64,000 nucleotides of DNA from Clostridiaceae bacterium (GCA_904501755.1 CAJGBV010000001.1:1-64000), one strand, 5' to 3'. Counted from the first letter of the stretch, positions 34,843 to 45,041 are shown. Program-made: numbers and translations. The notes: generated by a model not told the origin, from the letters alone.

Positions 34843-36114
34843 CTAATTCTTTGGTGCTATAACCGAAAGAACCGATTTTTCTTCACAAAGTGCTTTTAAA
34901 CAACCTATAACCTTTTCTTCGGTAACATTTGCAATTAAATCAGGCTCATCAAACATATTAAAATCAAACATTGCACATTCTATCATCTGACTTGCAATAT
35001 TTTCGGTACTGTTGAACCTTCTTACAACATCACCGTACATAGCACGTTTTGCCGTACATAGTAGCTGACTGTCTATACCGTCGTCTATAAGCCTATTTAC
35101 CTCACGAAGTATTTCCTCTTTTACCTGCTGAGGCTCTTGCGACTCACCTGAAAACATTACGCAGGCATATCCACTCCCCGTGAAATATTCGGTTTCAAAC
35201 TCATCATTTATAAGCTCAAGGTCAATAAGGCGTTTATAAAGAGGTGAACAATCCCCTGCAAGTACCTCAAGAGCAACACCCATTTCAACACGTTGCTGTG
35301 CTGTTTTTTCGGGCTGGTCACATTTTTCCTTAAAGCCTAAGCAAAACTGAGGAACAGCCACCTCAAGATAAGCCTTTGTGTAGGACTGTTTAATCTCTTC
35401 ACTCTCGTTAAACTCGCCTCTGACTATATCCACAGGCTTTACATCAAGAAGATGCTTATCCACAAAATCCGCAACCTCATCAGCCTTAACATTTCCCGCA
35501 ACACAAACAAACATATTGGAGAGGTTATAAAAGGTATCGTAACACTCATAAAGAAGTTTATCGGTTATCTGAGAAATACTCTCTACCGTTCCTGCAATAT
35601 CAATTCTCACAGGATGCTTTTCATACATAGCCTGTAGCATATTGAAAAGCACACGCCAGGAAGGGCTATCGTCATACATTCTTATTTCCTGACCTATAAT
35701 ACCCTGTTCTTTTTTTACGGTCTGCTCTGTAAAATAGGGGTGCTGAACAAAGTCAAGCAATATTTCAAGATTATCATAAAAACGGTCGGAACAGGAAAAG
35801 AGGTAACATGTTCTATCAAAGGAGGTATATGCATTAGCACTGGCCCCTGTTACTGCATAGCGGGAAAAAGCATCCCCCTCTTCGCTTTCAAAAAGTTTGT
35901 GCTCAAGAAAATGTGCAATTCCCTCAGGAACAGAAACAAAGTTTTTACCGCCGTCCTTACTGAAAAAGGTATCAATAGAACCGTATTTTGTTCCGAAAAC
36001 AGCGTAATTAGAGGAATAATCGGGCTTTTCATATACAAAAATTTTCAGTCCCGACGGGTGAAGATATTTAACATAGTCTTCACCGAAGCGTCCTTTGATT
36101 ATTTCTTTTTTCAT
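34843..36114 (-). CDS. M16 family zinc peptidase (YmfH-type, active subunit)
   Basis: 423 residues, insulinase-like. The inverted zinc motif is HFLEH (in GIAHFLEHKLFESEEGDAF), followed by the distal glutamate region. The start was set at MKKEIIK with GGAG upstream, since the longer frame begins inside the preceding gene. It pairs with the upstream gene, which lacks the zinc motif; such active/inactive pairs (ymfH/ymfF) are usual in Firmicutes. The physiological substrate is not known. Confidence 0.9.
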   Translation of the reverse strand: MKKEIIKGRFGEDYVKYLHPSGLKIFVYEKPDYSSNYAVFGTKYGSIDTFFSKDGGKNFVSVPEGIAHFLEHKLFESEEGDAFSRYAVTGASANAYTSFDRTCYLFSCSDRFYDNLEILLDFVQHPYFTEQTVKKEQGIIGQEIRMYDDSPSWRVLFNMLQAMYEKHPVRIDIAGTVESISQITDKLLYECYDTFYNLSNMFVCVAGNVKADEVADFVDKHLLDVKPVDIVRGEFNESEEIKQSYTKAYLEVAVPQFCLGFKEKCDQPEKTAQQRVEMGVALEVLAGDCSPLYKRLIDLELINDEFETEYFTGSGYACVMFSGESQEPQQVKEEILREVNRLIDDGIDSQLLCTAKRAMYGDVVRRFNSTENIASQMIECAMFDFNMFDEPDLIANVTEEKVIGCLKALCEEKSVLSVIAPKN

Positions 36115-36118
36115 AGCC

Positions 36119-37393
36119 TTACTCCTTCTCCTCTCCAAGCAGTAGATACACTGTATTTATGCTACAGCTTTCTGCCGCCTTAATAACATCTGCTCTGGAT
36201 ACCTTATCCAGCTTTTCAATTATTTCATCAGGAGAATAGACTGCCTCGTTTACCGCCTTAACGGTGTACCATACATCAAGCCCACTCTGACTGTCCTTAT
36301 ATGTTTTAAGAGAATCCTTAATACTCTTAAGGGAGGATTCAAACTCAAAATCGGTAAATTTTCCCTCTTTCATTATACTAAGCTGTTCAAGTATAGCTTC
36401 CTGTGCCTTTTGGGCATTTTCCTGCTCAACACCGCAGTCCACTGTAATATAACCCTTATTTCTAACAGATTGTGCACTGCAATAATAACAAAGGCTCATT
36501 TTTTCTCTCACATTTGTAAAAAGTCTTGAATAAGGACCGCCGCCGAAAATGTCGCACATAAGCATTATGTCCAGTGTATAGTCGTCATCACCGCCATTAC
36601 AGTTAAAGCCCATAACCAGCTTTCCCTGAGCCACGTCCATTCTTTCCTCTACCCTTTTAACTTCATTACGGCTACTCAAAAGAGAAACTTTTTTAATATC
36701 GGTTATATTTTTTCTGTCAATAGTAGAAAACTCCTGTTTAATACGTTCATAAATGCCAACAGGTTCTTCCTCACCGATAATATGAACTCGCACATAAGCG
36801 GAGGAAAGCATTTCTTTAAAGGCACTGTAAAGTTCTTTGCCTGTTATGCTTAAAACCTGCTCTACAGTACCAAGACGATAAAGCCCATAAGGGTCATCCT
36901 CGAACATTTCTGCAATCAGACGGTTCCTTGCATAGATTCGCTTTTCATTTAAATCTCCCTTAATTCTGTCTATAAGCTTACGTTTTTCTCTTTTAATGTC
37001 ATCTTCACAGAAAGCATCGTTCTCTATTTTGGGACTGAAAATCAGGTCTAAGAGAAGTCCTACAGTATCCTCAACAACCTTTTCACCGTCGAAGGTATAC
37101 TTATTGTTAATAGAAGATGCCGAGAATTTTATACAAAGACAGTTGCCCACCTTTGAAACCGAAGCTACTGCATCTGCACCGTAAAGGGAGGAAAGCTTAA
37201 AATTAAGCTTCATATAATCGGGATAATCCTCACTACAGGTAGCCATAATCTCAGGAAGAAGCGCATATTTTGCTACCGTATCCTTACAAAGCGGTACATA
37301 AAAATTCACCGATACATAGGTTGTGTTAAAAGATTTATTAGGCAGATAAAGTATCTCAACGCCATCTGCAATTTCAATAATTTTTTGCGGCAA
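36119..37393 (-). CDS. M16 family peptidase-like protein lacking the zinc motif (YmfF-type)
   Basis: 424 residues with the M16 fold in both halves, but the HxxEH motif is replaced (PEIMATCSEDYPDYM), so it is probably the non-catalytic partner of the following gene. The Arg/Tyr region typical of the second half (GGGPYSRLFTNVREKMSLCYYC) is kept, as in processing-peptidase alpha-type subunits. The start is TTG with GGAGG eight bases upstream; a longer TTG frame overlaps that site. Only 4 bases separate it from its partner. Confidence 0.88.
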   Translation of the reverse strand: MPQKIIEIADGVEILYLPNKSFNTTYVSVNFYVPLCKDTVAKYALLPEIMATCSEDYPDYMKLNFKLSSLYGADAVASVSKVGNCLCIKFSASSINNKYTFDGEKVVEDTVGLLLDLIFSPKIENDAFCEDDIKREKRKLIDRIKGDLNEKRIYARNRLIAEMFEDDPYGLYRLGTVEQVLSITGKELYSAFKEMLSSAYVRVHIIGEEEPVGIYERIKQEFSTIDRKNITDIKKVSLLSSRNEVKRVEERMDVAQGKLVMGFNCNGGDDDYTLDIMLMCDIFGGGPYSRLFTNVREKMSLCYYCSAQSVRNKGYITVDCGVEQENAQKAQEAILEQLSIMKEGKFTDFEFESSLKSIKDSLKTYKDSQSGLDVWYTVKAVNEAVYSPDEIIEKLDKVSRADVIKAAESCSINTVYLLLGEEKE

Positions 37394-37431
37394 GTTTAAT
37401 TCCTCCAAAAAAATTTAAATCAATAATGTAA

Positions 37432-40400
37432 TTATACCACAATACACCTATCCAAAACAAGAGAATATATAATTTTTTCTTTCACAGGCAGTTCCATTAT
37501 TTTTTCACAGGCAGCGGCATAAATATTAAGCTGTTCTGCATACGCCTTTACAAGTTGTTTTTCATCTTTAACTCTATCGGTCTTAAAGTCCACTATAACC
37601 AGACCGCCATCCTCAACAAACATACAGTCAACCGCACCCTGAACAACTATGTTTTCATCCCTTAAATGCTCAGGTATGTTTTCCTCAATTGCCGTTGCAG
37701 GCATAAAGGTCAGAAATTTCATTTCCCTACGCAAATCCTCTGAAGCACACATTCTTTCAAAAAGCTTACTGTTTATAAAGGTTTTAATATGATGAGTGTC
37801 TACCTGTGCTTCGCTTTCGCTTATATATTCCCACTCATAAAGCCTGTTTATCTCACCCTCAAAATCCTCTTTAGCTTTAGAGAAATCCATATATTGCATA
37901 ATCTTATGAACAGCAGTACCTCGCTGAGTAGGACTAAGCCCTGTATCACTTAAAAATCCCGGTAGAGCCGTAAAGTCAAAGTCATTGTTTTCCGCCTTTT
38001 TTATCATAGAAGAAACCGAAGCCTTGGACTGTACGTTTCTTAAAGCTTCAAAAGGATATTCAAAATCAAGACATTTGCGAATACCGTTTACTGTTTCGAG
38101 GTTTATTACAGTAGTTTTTTCTTCTGTTGTTTCTTCTGTCTGCTGAGCCTGACCTATGGTAATAAGCATATCGTTTTGGGGCTGTATTTCCATATCATAG
38201 TCAGCAAGCTTTCTCAGCCGGCTGCCGTCGGGATGAAGAAGCATACAGGGAATTATCCAGTCAGCATAGCAGTTTGCGGTGCTGTAAATATCCTCCGTTA
38301 TACTGTTATCGGCGGCGGCAAGTTTTACCGCTATTTTAGAAAGAGCCGACTCTGGATTTTTTCTTGCGGCAGTAATAACAAGTCTGTCTTCCGCACGGGT
38401 AGCGGCAACATATAGCATACGAAGTTCTTCTTTAAGCTGTGCATTTTTAGAAAAAGTCGCCAAAAGTTTTTTATCAACAGGAACAACCGAGCCCTCGTCA
38501 TCATCATAGTATTTAAAGGAAATACCGTAATGACTATCAATAATAAGAGATTGCTTCTGGTCTATGCTGTTAAAGGGAGAACCTGTAAAAGCAAAAATAC
38601 AGACAGGATACTGAAGTCCTTTTGAATAATGCACCGTAACAAGCTGAACACTGTCACTGCCCGAATTCATAACTGCACCTTTAAGCTTTGAGTCCCCAAG
38701 CCTTTTAAGATGACATATAAAAGCAGAAATACCGTGATTTCCCGATGCCTCAAATGACGTCGCAAGGCTTGTAAGGTAATTAAGGTTAGAAGTTCTGGAC
38801 TGACTGTCCCCCATTAAAGATACAATACCCATAAAATCGGTAACATCATAAATATGTGTAATAAGGTTTGAAAGCGGCATAACCGCGGCACATTTTCTAA
38901 GCTTACGAATAAATTCTATAAAATCAATACATTTTTTATTTCCGCTATTTGCACAGGCAACAAGAGCCGAGTAAAGATTGCACTTTCTCTTATTTATTCT
39001 TATATCTGCCATATCATCGGGAGTAAAACGGAAGAATGGGGACATAAGCACCGATAAAAGCTCTATTTCCTGAGTAGGATTATCAATTACACTTAAAAGA
39101 GAAAGCATAATTTTAATTTCTCTGGACTCAAGAAAGCCATCTTTTGTATAGCTTACAGGTATGTTTCTTTTGGTAAACTCACTTACAATAGCCTTGGCTA
39201 CAGGCTTTAAGTATCTCACCAACACAGCAAAGTCGGAAAACCGTGCATTTCTTAACTTCCCTGTCTCCTTATCCCGTATCACTTCACCCGAATTCATAAC
39301 CTTTAAAATATAATCGGCTATATAAGAAGCCTCTGCGATTTTTTCGTTTTCACCCTGTGTATCAACAAGATGAAACTCAGCAGCAGGAATATACAGTTCC
39401 GGAAACTGTGCCTGCGCACTCAGTCTTTCGGTGGAACTGTAGTCTATACCGCAAAAAAGCTTTGTCATTATGCGGTCGAAGATAAAGTTTACACAGTCAC
39501 AAACACCTTTTTTACTTCTGAAATTCGAGTCAAGCACAATAGACTTAATATCATTTATGTGAGCTTTACGATAATCCACAGCCTTTTCCTGTTTGCTCAA
39601 AAAGTTTTCTGGGTTTGCGCCTCTGAAACCGTAAATGCTTTGCTTTATATCACCAACAACAAATAGCTTTTTTCCCATATCAGCAAGATAATAGAAAAAT
39701 TTATCCTGCAGGTCATTTACATCCTGATATTCGTCAACAAAGATTTCATCATACTGCGAAATATATTCCTCTGCCCCCTCTTTTAAAGAGATATTCCCGT
39801 CATTATCATATTTGCACATAAGTTCAAAAGCTTTATGCTCAATATCACCAAAGGAATAAATTGCCTTCTCAAAAAGAATAGTTTGCAGTCTATCATAATA
39901 TTCCTGTGCAAGAACAAACATAAGCGCAGAAAGAGGAGCTGTCGTTTCATAATGTCCTTTTACAACATCCTCTCTATCATAAATAAGCTCTTTAGCCTTA
40001 TCCACCTGTGCTTTAGCAAAATTTCTTAGTTCCTTAACACATATTGCATTTTTATCATTTGCAGAGTTTTTAAAGCTACCAAATTTTTCAAAAGCAAAAA
40101 CATCAACAAGAGGGTAAATATCATCCCATTCATTATAGGTTATTGCAGTAAGGATTTTTTCTATTTTTTCCTCTCCCGACTTAATAGACGGGCCATAGGC
40201 ACTTTTAAGAGTTTCATCGGCTGACAAATACTTGTCTGCTGCAAGAATATATCTTTTGGCTCGGTTTATATACTGAGAAGCCTGATTTAACGCCTCTTTC
40301 CTCCACACTTCAAATGAGCCGGAAAGGTATCTGTTTTGCATATTTTTAAGCCAGACAGACGGGAAAGGCATATTCATACTTACTTCGCAAATATTTTTAA

Positions 40401-40920
40401 CAGCATCAGAAAGACTGCTTTCATCATATACAGAACCAAAGGCATCAAGAAGCTTTATGAACACCTGATTTTCATCACTGAAATACCCTTCAAACACCTC
40501 GCTTAACGCCTTTTCCTTTATTGCCTCAAGTTCGTTTTCTTCAGCTATTTTAAAATCAATATCCACACCTGCTTTGCTGAAGTTCTCTCTTACCATAGAA
40601 ATGCAGTATGAGTCAATGGTGCATATAGCCGCACTCTGAAGTAATAGTTTCTGCTTTACTGCCGCCTTATCCTCAGGGTGATTAGCACAGTATTCATTAA
40701 TACCCTTTTCAAGACGCGCTCTCATCTCAGCGGCGGCGGAATTTGTAAAGGTAACCACCAAAATTCTGTCAGCACTTACAGGATTATCCTTTCTCGTCAG
40801 TGCCTCTATTATACGCTGAACAAGAACCGCAGTTTTACCCGAACCTGCAGCGGCAGAAACCAGTATGCTTCCCTGCTCGTAAACAGCAGCCTCCTGTTGT
40901 TTAGTTAGCTTAAGCTTCAT
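37432..40920 (-). CDS. addA: ATP-dependent helicase/nuclease subunit A (AddA)
   Basis: 1162 residues. A UvrD-like 3'-5' helicase with Walker A AGSGKTAVLVQRI and DEYQDVNDLQ in the first half, and a C-terminal RecB-type nuclease with GAVDCMF...LVIVDFKTDR carrying the metal-binding Asp and Lys. With AddB it resects double-strand breaks for RecA loading. The start overlaps the addB end by 11 bases; GAGGAGG upstream decides the ATG. Confidence 0.97.
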   Translation of the reverse strand: MKLKLTKQQEAAVYEQGSILVSAAAGSGKTAVLVQRIIEALTRKDNPVSADRILVVTFTNSAAAEMRARLEKGINEYCANHPEDKAAVKQKLLLQSAAICTIDSYCISMVRENFSKAGVDIDFKIAEENELEAIKEKALSEVFEGYFSDENQVFIKLLDAFGSVYDESSLSDAVKNICEVSMNMPFPSVWLKNMQNRYLSGSFEVWRKEALNQASQYINRAKRYILAADKYLSADETLKSAYGPSIKSGEEKIEKILTAITYNEWDDIYPLVDVFAFEKFGSFKNSANDKNAICVKELRNFAKAQVDKAKELIYDREDVVKGHYETTAPLSALMFVLAQEYYDRLQTILFEKAIYSFGDIEHKAFELMCKYDNDGNISLKEGAEEYISQYDEIFVDEYQDVNDLQDKFFYYLADMGKKLFVVGDIKQSIYGFRGANPENFLSKQEKAVDYRKAHINDIKSIVLDSNFRSKKGVCDCVNFIFDRIMTKLFCGIDYSSTERLSAQAQFPELYIPAAEFHLVDTQGENEKIAEASYIADYILKVMNSGEVIRDKETGKLRNARFSDFAVLVRYLKPVAKAIVSEFTKRNIPVSYTKDGFLESREIKIMLSLLSVIDNPTQEIELLSVLMSPFFRFTPDDMADIRINKRKCNLYSALVACANSGNKKCIDFIEFIRKLRKCAAVMPLSNLITHIYDVTDFMGIVSLMGDSQSRTSNLNYLTSLATSFEASGNHGISAFICHLKRLGDSKLKGAVMNSGSDSVQLVTVHYSKGLQYPVCIFAFTGSPFNSIDQKQSLIIDSHYGISFKYYDDDEGSVVPVDKKLLATFSKNAQLKEELRMLYVAATRAEDRLVITAARKNPESALSKIAVKLAAADNSITEDIYSTANCYADWIIPCMLLHPDGSRLRKLADYDMEIQPQNDMLITIGQAQQTEETTEEKTTVINLETVNGIRKCLDFEYPFEALRNVQSKASVSSMIKKAENNDFDFTALPGFLSDTGLSPTQRGTAVHKIMQYMDFSKAKEDFEGEINRLYEWEYISESEAQVDTHHIKTFINSKLFERMCASEDLRREMKFLTFMPATAIEENIPEHLRDENIVVQGAVDCMFVEDGGLVIVDFKTDRVKDEKQLVKAYAEQLNIYAAACEKIMELPVKEKIIYSLVLDRCIVV

Positions 40921-43900
40921 CCTGGGTGCCTCCTCTCATAGCCTCAATAACCTGAGAATTCGAAAGCTTTTCAACAGCTTTATGCTCTTGCTCCTCAATA
41001 CCGCAAACCGCACTGTACTGACAGTACTGACAAGCAGCACCGTTACAGGCATCCACAGGCTCGACTTCTATATCGCCCTTATGAAGAGTTTGTCCCATTT
41101 TCTGAGCAAGGCTCTCTATATAATCGAAAATTACATCAAATGCTTCCTCTGAGATATACGAAGCATTGTTCTTATATGGTGTTCCGTCGTTTTTCAACTT
41201 ATATTTAGGTATAAATACGCCCTCATTATCCTTTTCCATAGCCTCAACGACATCCATATTTTCCACAAGCAGACCGTTCATAGCAATACCTTTTTTCTCA
41301 AGGTCCTTCTTGGAAATAAGGTATAGAATTCCTGCAGGGTTATTCCCTCTGTACTGAGAGTTCCCTCTTATGACACAGTAAAGATATATAAGCATCTGCA
41401 GGTTTTGTCCGTAAAGAGTGTCGGACAGCTCAAATTTCTTGCTTCCCGTTTTATAGTCAACAATTCTTACAAAGCTTCCCCATCTGTCAAGTCTGTCAAT
41501 ACTTCCGTAAAGGGAAAGCTTACCACTATCTGAAAACGGGAAGGAAACTGTAGGTATAGTACCGTCACTGCCTATAGATACCTCGCATTTTTCGGGACGG
41601 AATTTGCTCTGCTTAAATTCCTCCACAATACGCTCCAAGACCTCTACTATACCCTCTTTTATTTTTTTAAGAAGAAAATTAAATCTTGCAGTAAACAAAA
41701 ATTCACTGCCTTTTATACCCTCAAAATACATAGCAATATATTTTTCGGTTTCTTTCTTAATGCCATCCTTGTCCACAGTTTCAATATCACTTAAATGTGC
41801 ATTGCAAAACTGTTCAAGCACAAAATGTACAATAGTACCTCTTTGCATAGTATCAAGCTTTGCAGGCTGTATTATATCGGTATCAAGACCATATCTGCAG
41901 AAAAATCTGAAACGACAGGTATGATATGTATCAAACTTAGTAGCCGAAAGACTTATATTATATCCAAATAATGCCTTCGCTTTATCCTCACTGAGCTTCA
42001 TATTATATCTCTGCGATGCCGAACGGATAAAATTAAATTTTTCCTTTTCTTTTGGGTCGGCAAACAAAGCCTCTGCTATATCGGCAGAGCCATTCATATT
42101 ATTTCCTATATAATGGCACAACGTCTTAAAGGCTGATTTCTTTGTTTCGGGATAATTTTCCTGACAAAGAGCAGACACAGGTTCATACAGTATTTCTACA
42201 TTATGGAGTTTTTCCTTTAAGAGAGAAAAGAAAGCTGAGGGTTCTTTTTTCTTTGAATCTGCACCTGTTTCGGTACAGCAGACATAAAGCCTTTGGGAAG
42301 CCGAGCAAACACAGGAATATACAAGAAGATTTTCCTCTACTGTCTGAAATACTATTTTATCCCTTATTTCAAGTCCGACTGCTCTGAGTGTACGCCTGTC
42401 GCTGTTGCTGATTACACTGTTGTTTTCACTTATGGCAGGGAAAACCCCGTAATTCGCGCCAAGGATAAAAGTAACCTTTGGATATGAGGGACGTATTCTG
42501 TCAGCCGCACCGAAGATAACCTGGTCCAATGTTTGAGGAATTCTTCCCACTGTGGTAAGCTGACAGGCCGTAGTAAACATTTCCCTATACTGCTGACGGG
42601 ATATATTATCCTCACCAAAACACTTTACAAGTCCGTCAAATACCTGCATAATTAAATCCCAGCTCTGACGAAGTACATCAATGTCCTCAGGAGAGAAAAT
42701 TTCCCTTGAAGACTCTATCATTTTTTTCATATTATCTGAACAGTTAATATTCTTTATAAGATTAACTACTGCACAGGACATATCCCGTACGGTTCCATTG
42801 AACTGACGGCTAAAGCCATTAATAACATCTACTATTCTTTGTCTTATACCGTTAAGTCGTTTAAGAGTAAGTTCTATCTCCCTGTTTTTCTTTTCATCAG
42901 TTTTTGAAAAACCTGTAGGATCCATTTCCCACTCTATAAACCAGTTTTCTCTGTCTATATCCCACAGGTAAACATAGTTTTCAAGTTCACTTAGTTCTTC
43001 CTCTGTAAAATCAAGCACAAGACCTGTTTTAAGAAAACGAAAAACTGATTCACTGGAAAAACGCAAAGCACAATCCATAACCGCATCAATAAGCGTATAG
43101 AGAGGAGAAATTGTAAGCTCAGTACGTTTGTCAAGAAAACAGGATATTGAGTTATCGGCAAATTCACGCTCCACAGCATTTTCGTAAGAGGCTGTATCCC
43201 TTGCTATTACCACAAAATCTTTATAGCGATAGCCCTCTTCCCTTACAAGCCGTCTGATGCTTCTTGCGGTAAATTTAACCTCGTCCTCAGTGGTTTTTGC
43301 AATACAAAAGGTAACACCCTGTGAATTCAAATTTTCACAGTTTTCAACACCGCGGGACAAAATTTCCTCTACATTTTTAATACCTTCACTTAAATAGTGA
43401 GTTTCACTGCAAAACTCCTCATTAACAGGCTTTTTATGTTTTTGTGCTATGGAAATAAGCTTTTGGGCGGTAGCTTTAGTATTTTCAAAAATACCAAGTC
43501 GGTCCTCCTTGTCACACAGCAAAGCAACACAAACAGAGTTTGCCTGTGAACAAATCAAATCAATAACCTTGTACTGCTGACCTGTAAAGCCGTTAAAGCC
43601 GTCAACAAACACCTCTTTGTCGGCAAAATATTTATTCTTCTGCAAATCGTCAAACAGCTTGCTAAGTCTGTCTGCAGGGTCAATAAATCTTTCACCTACA
43701 AGTGCATCATAGGTACGATATACAAGAGCAAGTGCCTTCATTTTTTCCTTAAGTGAACCGTCAACCTTTTCTGCGGCAGACTCAAGATCTTCGGGAAATA
43801 CCGCACTTACCTTAAATTCCCCTATTATATCCACTATCTTAGAGGCAAAGCCCACAGAGGAAATATACTTACGCCATAGCTGAAGGCTATCCTGTAAGGC

Positions 43901-44191
43901 TTTAAGCGTCTTGCTCATAAACATTATTTTATCGGCATCGCTCAGTATATTACGGGCAGTACCTCCGCAAAGCGAGGTCATAATATCAGCAAGGCTTGAA
44001 AAGCTAACAACATTTACCTTATCTGATTTTTTATCCCCAAGCATAGAAAGCACAGCTCTCTCACTTTCAAAAGAGAACTGCTCAGGAACTATATACACAA
44101 CCTTTTTCGAGTTTTCTGCAGCAGTTTTTATTCTGCTGAGTATTGATGTTGTTTTTCCCGTTGTGGCACGACCGTAAACAATGTTTAACAT
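40910..44191 (-). CDS. addB: ATP-dependent helicase/nuclease subunit B (AddB)
   Basis: 1093 residues. Walker A is GRATTGKTTSIL at the very N-terminus. The nuclease domain has GSIDRLDRWG...VRIVDYKTGSKKF. Four cysteines for the iron-sulfur staple are seen: TCRFRFFCRYG, and CQYCQYSAVC near the end. Translation starts at MLNIVYG, with GGAGG correctly spaced; the longest frame adds seven codons. Immediately upstream of addA; bofA precedes it by about 70 bases, with a possible -10 TATAAT (44223-44228) in between. Confidence 0.96.
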   Translation of the reverse strand: MLNIVYGRATTGKTTSILSRIKTAAENSKKVVYIVPEQFSFESERAVLSMLGDKKSDKVNVVSFSSLADIMTSLCGGTARNILSDADKIMFMSKTLKALQDSLQLWRKYISSVGFASKIVDIIGEFKVSAVFPEDLESAAEKVDGSLKEKMKALALVYRTYDALVGERFIDPADRLSKLFDDLQKNKYFADKEVFVDGFNGFTGQQYKVIDLICSQANSVCVALLCDKEDRLGIFENTKATAQKLISIAQKHKKPVNEEFCSETHYLSEGIKNVEEILSRGVENCENLNSQGVTFCIAKTTEDEVKFTARSIRRLVREEGYRYKDFVVIARDTASYENAVEREFADNSISCFLDKRTELTISPLYTLIDAVMDCALRFSSESVFRFLKTGLVLDFTEEELSELENYVYLWDIDRENWFIEWEMDPTGFSKTDEKKNREIELTLKRLNGIRQRIVDVINGFSRQFNGTVRDMSCAVVNLIKNINCSDNMKKMIESSREIFSPEDIDVLRQSWDLIMQVFDGLVKCFGEDNISRQQYREMFTTACQLTTVGRIPQTLDQVIFGAADRIRPSYPKVTFILGANYGVFPAISENNSVISNSDRRTLRAVGLEIRDKIVFQTVEENLLVYSCVCSASQRLYVCCTETGADSKKKEPSAFFSLLKEKLHNVEILYEPVSALCQENYPETKKSAFKTLCHYIGNNMNGSADIAEALFADPKEKEKFNFIRSASQRYNMKLSEDKAKALFGYNISLSATKFDTYHTCRFRFFCRYGLDTDIIQPAKLDTMQRGTIVHFVLEQFCNAHLSDIETVDKDGIKKETEKYIAMYFEGIKGSEFLFTARFNFLLKKIKEGIVEVLERIVEEFKQSKFRPEKCEVSIGSDGTIPTVSFPFSDSGKLSLYGSIDRLDRWGSFVRIVDYKTGSKKFELSDTLYGQNLQMLIYLYCVIRGNSQYRGNNPAGILYLISKKDLEKKGIAMNGLLVENMDVVEAMEKDNEGVFIPKYKLKNDGTPYKNNASYISEEAFDVIFDYIESLAQKMGQTLHKGDIEVEPVDACNGAACQYCQYSAVCGIEEQEHKAVEKLSNSQVIEAMRGGTQDEA

Positions 44192-44259
44192 AGCTTCCTC
44201 CGTTTTTGACATTTCTTAATTTATTATATCATATTACAAAAATTTTCTCACCTGTTTTT

Positions 44260-44526
44260 TTAAACAAATATTATATATTTCATAATTTCCAGCAAAACCA
44301 CCCCGGGAACACCCAAAACACCTGATACGGTAACTGTACCCACATTAAGCGGTATGTGCAAACCTGTATAAAAAGATGTCAGTTCAATCAAAGCAAAGCA
44401 CCACCATGCAATAAAAGCATTGATAAACATAGTCTTAAACGGTTTTTTGGTTAAGATAAGAAGTACAATATAACAAAGCAAATAAATACCTATTGCACTC
44501 CACAGAAAAACAGATAATATTTTCAT
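44260..44526 (-). CDS. bofA: BofA family protein (pro-sigma-K processing inhibitor type)
   Basis: 88 residues, two hydrophobic segments. The C-terminal part, LHIPLNVGTVTVSGVLGVPGVVLLEIMKYIIF, has the BofA pattern of PxNxxT...GVLGxPGVxLL. In Bacillus BofA holds the SpoIVFB protease inactive in the outer forespore membrane until engulfment is complete. Start MKILSVF was chosen since the SD-like GGTG precedes it; the longer frame begins within the leader. That ribosome binding site is perfectly complementary to an upstream segment of the leader, so translation is probably regulated. Confidence 0.85.
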   Translation of the reverse strand: MKILSVFLWSAIGIYLLCYIVLLILTKKPFKTMFINAFIAWWCFALIELTSFYTGLHIPLNVGTVTVSGVLGVPGVVLLEIMKYIIFV

Positions 44527-44677
44527 AATAATCACCATACCTTTCATTGACACAAAAAGCCACAAATAATCACGGATATGGTGATTATTCTAACGCATGT
44601 GTCACGGTTGCCACTTTGCTGGCGAGTGGCACGCGAAATTAAGTTTTAATAGCGTGATTTTTCACGCTAATCACCCT
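44527..44677 (-). promoter_or_regulatory. Structured bofA leader with mutually exclusive pairings (candidate riboswitch or thermosensor)
   Basis: On the minus strand, GGTGATTA (44675-44668) can pair with TAATCACC (44587-44580), enclosing a hairpin AGCGTGA-AAAA-TCACGCT (44668-44651) and a second stem around CCACT/AGTGG (44611-44629), possibly extended by CGCGTG/CATGCG with a G-U pair. The same TAATCACC segment lies in AATAATCACCATA (44589-44577). That stretch is a perfect 13-base complement of TATGGTGATTATT (44539-44527), which holds the bofA ribosome binding site next to the ATG. It can also form a 9-bp hairpin with GTGATTATT (44573-44565). I match it to no known riboswitch class. Confidence 0.55.
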
Positions 44678-44683
44678 TAGAAA

Positions 44684-44712
44684 TCATTATGAAAAGCAGC
44701 GTATAAATATGA
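44684..44712 (-). promoter_or_regulatory. Possible sigma-E-like promoter of bofA
   Basis: On the minus strand TCATATTT (44705-44712), 13 bases, then CATAATGA (44684-44691). This resembles sigma-E elements (KMATATT and CATACANT), though the -10 is a partial match. It would start RNA near 44677, exactly at the first strand of the leader structure. bofA is a sigma-E gene in Bacillus. Confidence 0.35.
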
Positions 44713-44715
44713 AAA

Positions 44716-44739
44716 AAGCGTAGCTGAAAAGCTACGCTT
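44716..44739 (-). terminator. Terminator of secG
   Basis: The stem AAGCGTAGC/GCTACGCTT with a TGAAAA loop is followed by TTTTTTC on the minus strand. Confidence 0.9.
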
Positions 44740-44759
44740 AAAACCTTATTTTTCTTAAT

Positions 44760-45011
44760 TTATCCGATAATTGTAGCAACGGCAGTGGCAGCAATAGCAA
44801 GCACAAAGAAAACTATTGAACCTATCATTGTTAAACGCTTGCAAACCTCATCAGCTTTTCTTGCCTTATTCTTGGAAAGGAAAGTTTCTGCAGCGCCGGA
44901 AATAGCACCGGAAATGCCTGCTCTGTGACCTTGCTGGAAAAGAATAAGCGCAATCATAACTAAAGAAAGTAAACCAAGTAATATACCAATAATAATCTGT
45001 AAAACTTCCAT
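44760..45011 (-). CDS. secG: Protein translocase subunit SecG
   Basis: 83 residues with two transmembrane helices (about 3-25 and 58-82) and the conserved loop ILFQQGHRAGISGAISG, as in SecG. It is the auxiliary subunit of the SecYEG channel. It has its own promoter and terminator. Confidence 0.93.
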   Translation of the reverse strand: MEVLQIIIGILLGLLSLVMIALILFQQGHRAGISGAISGAAETFLSKNKARKADEVCKRLTMIGSIVFFVLAIAATAVATIIG

Positions 45012-45041
45012 CTTTCAATCCTCCTAATCTATAACATAGCA

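Noticed and set aside
44580..44676. Cobalamin or cyclic-di-GMP riboswitch in the bofA leader
   Set aside because: Short stretches resemble pieces of both, but the B12 box, the GNRA-type receptor layout and other invariant positions are missing on either strand.
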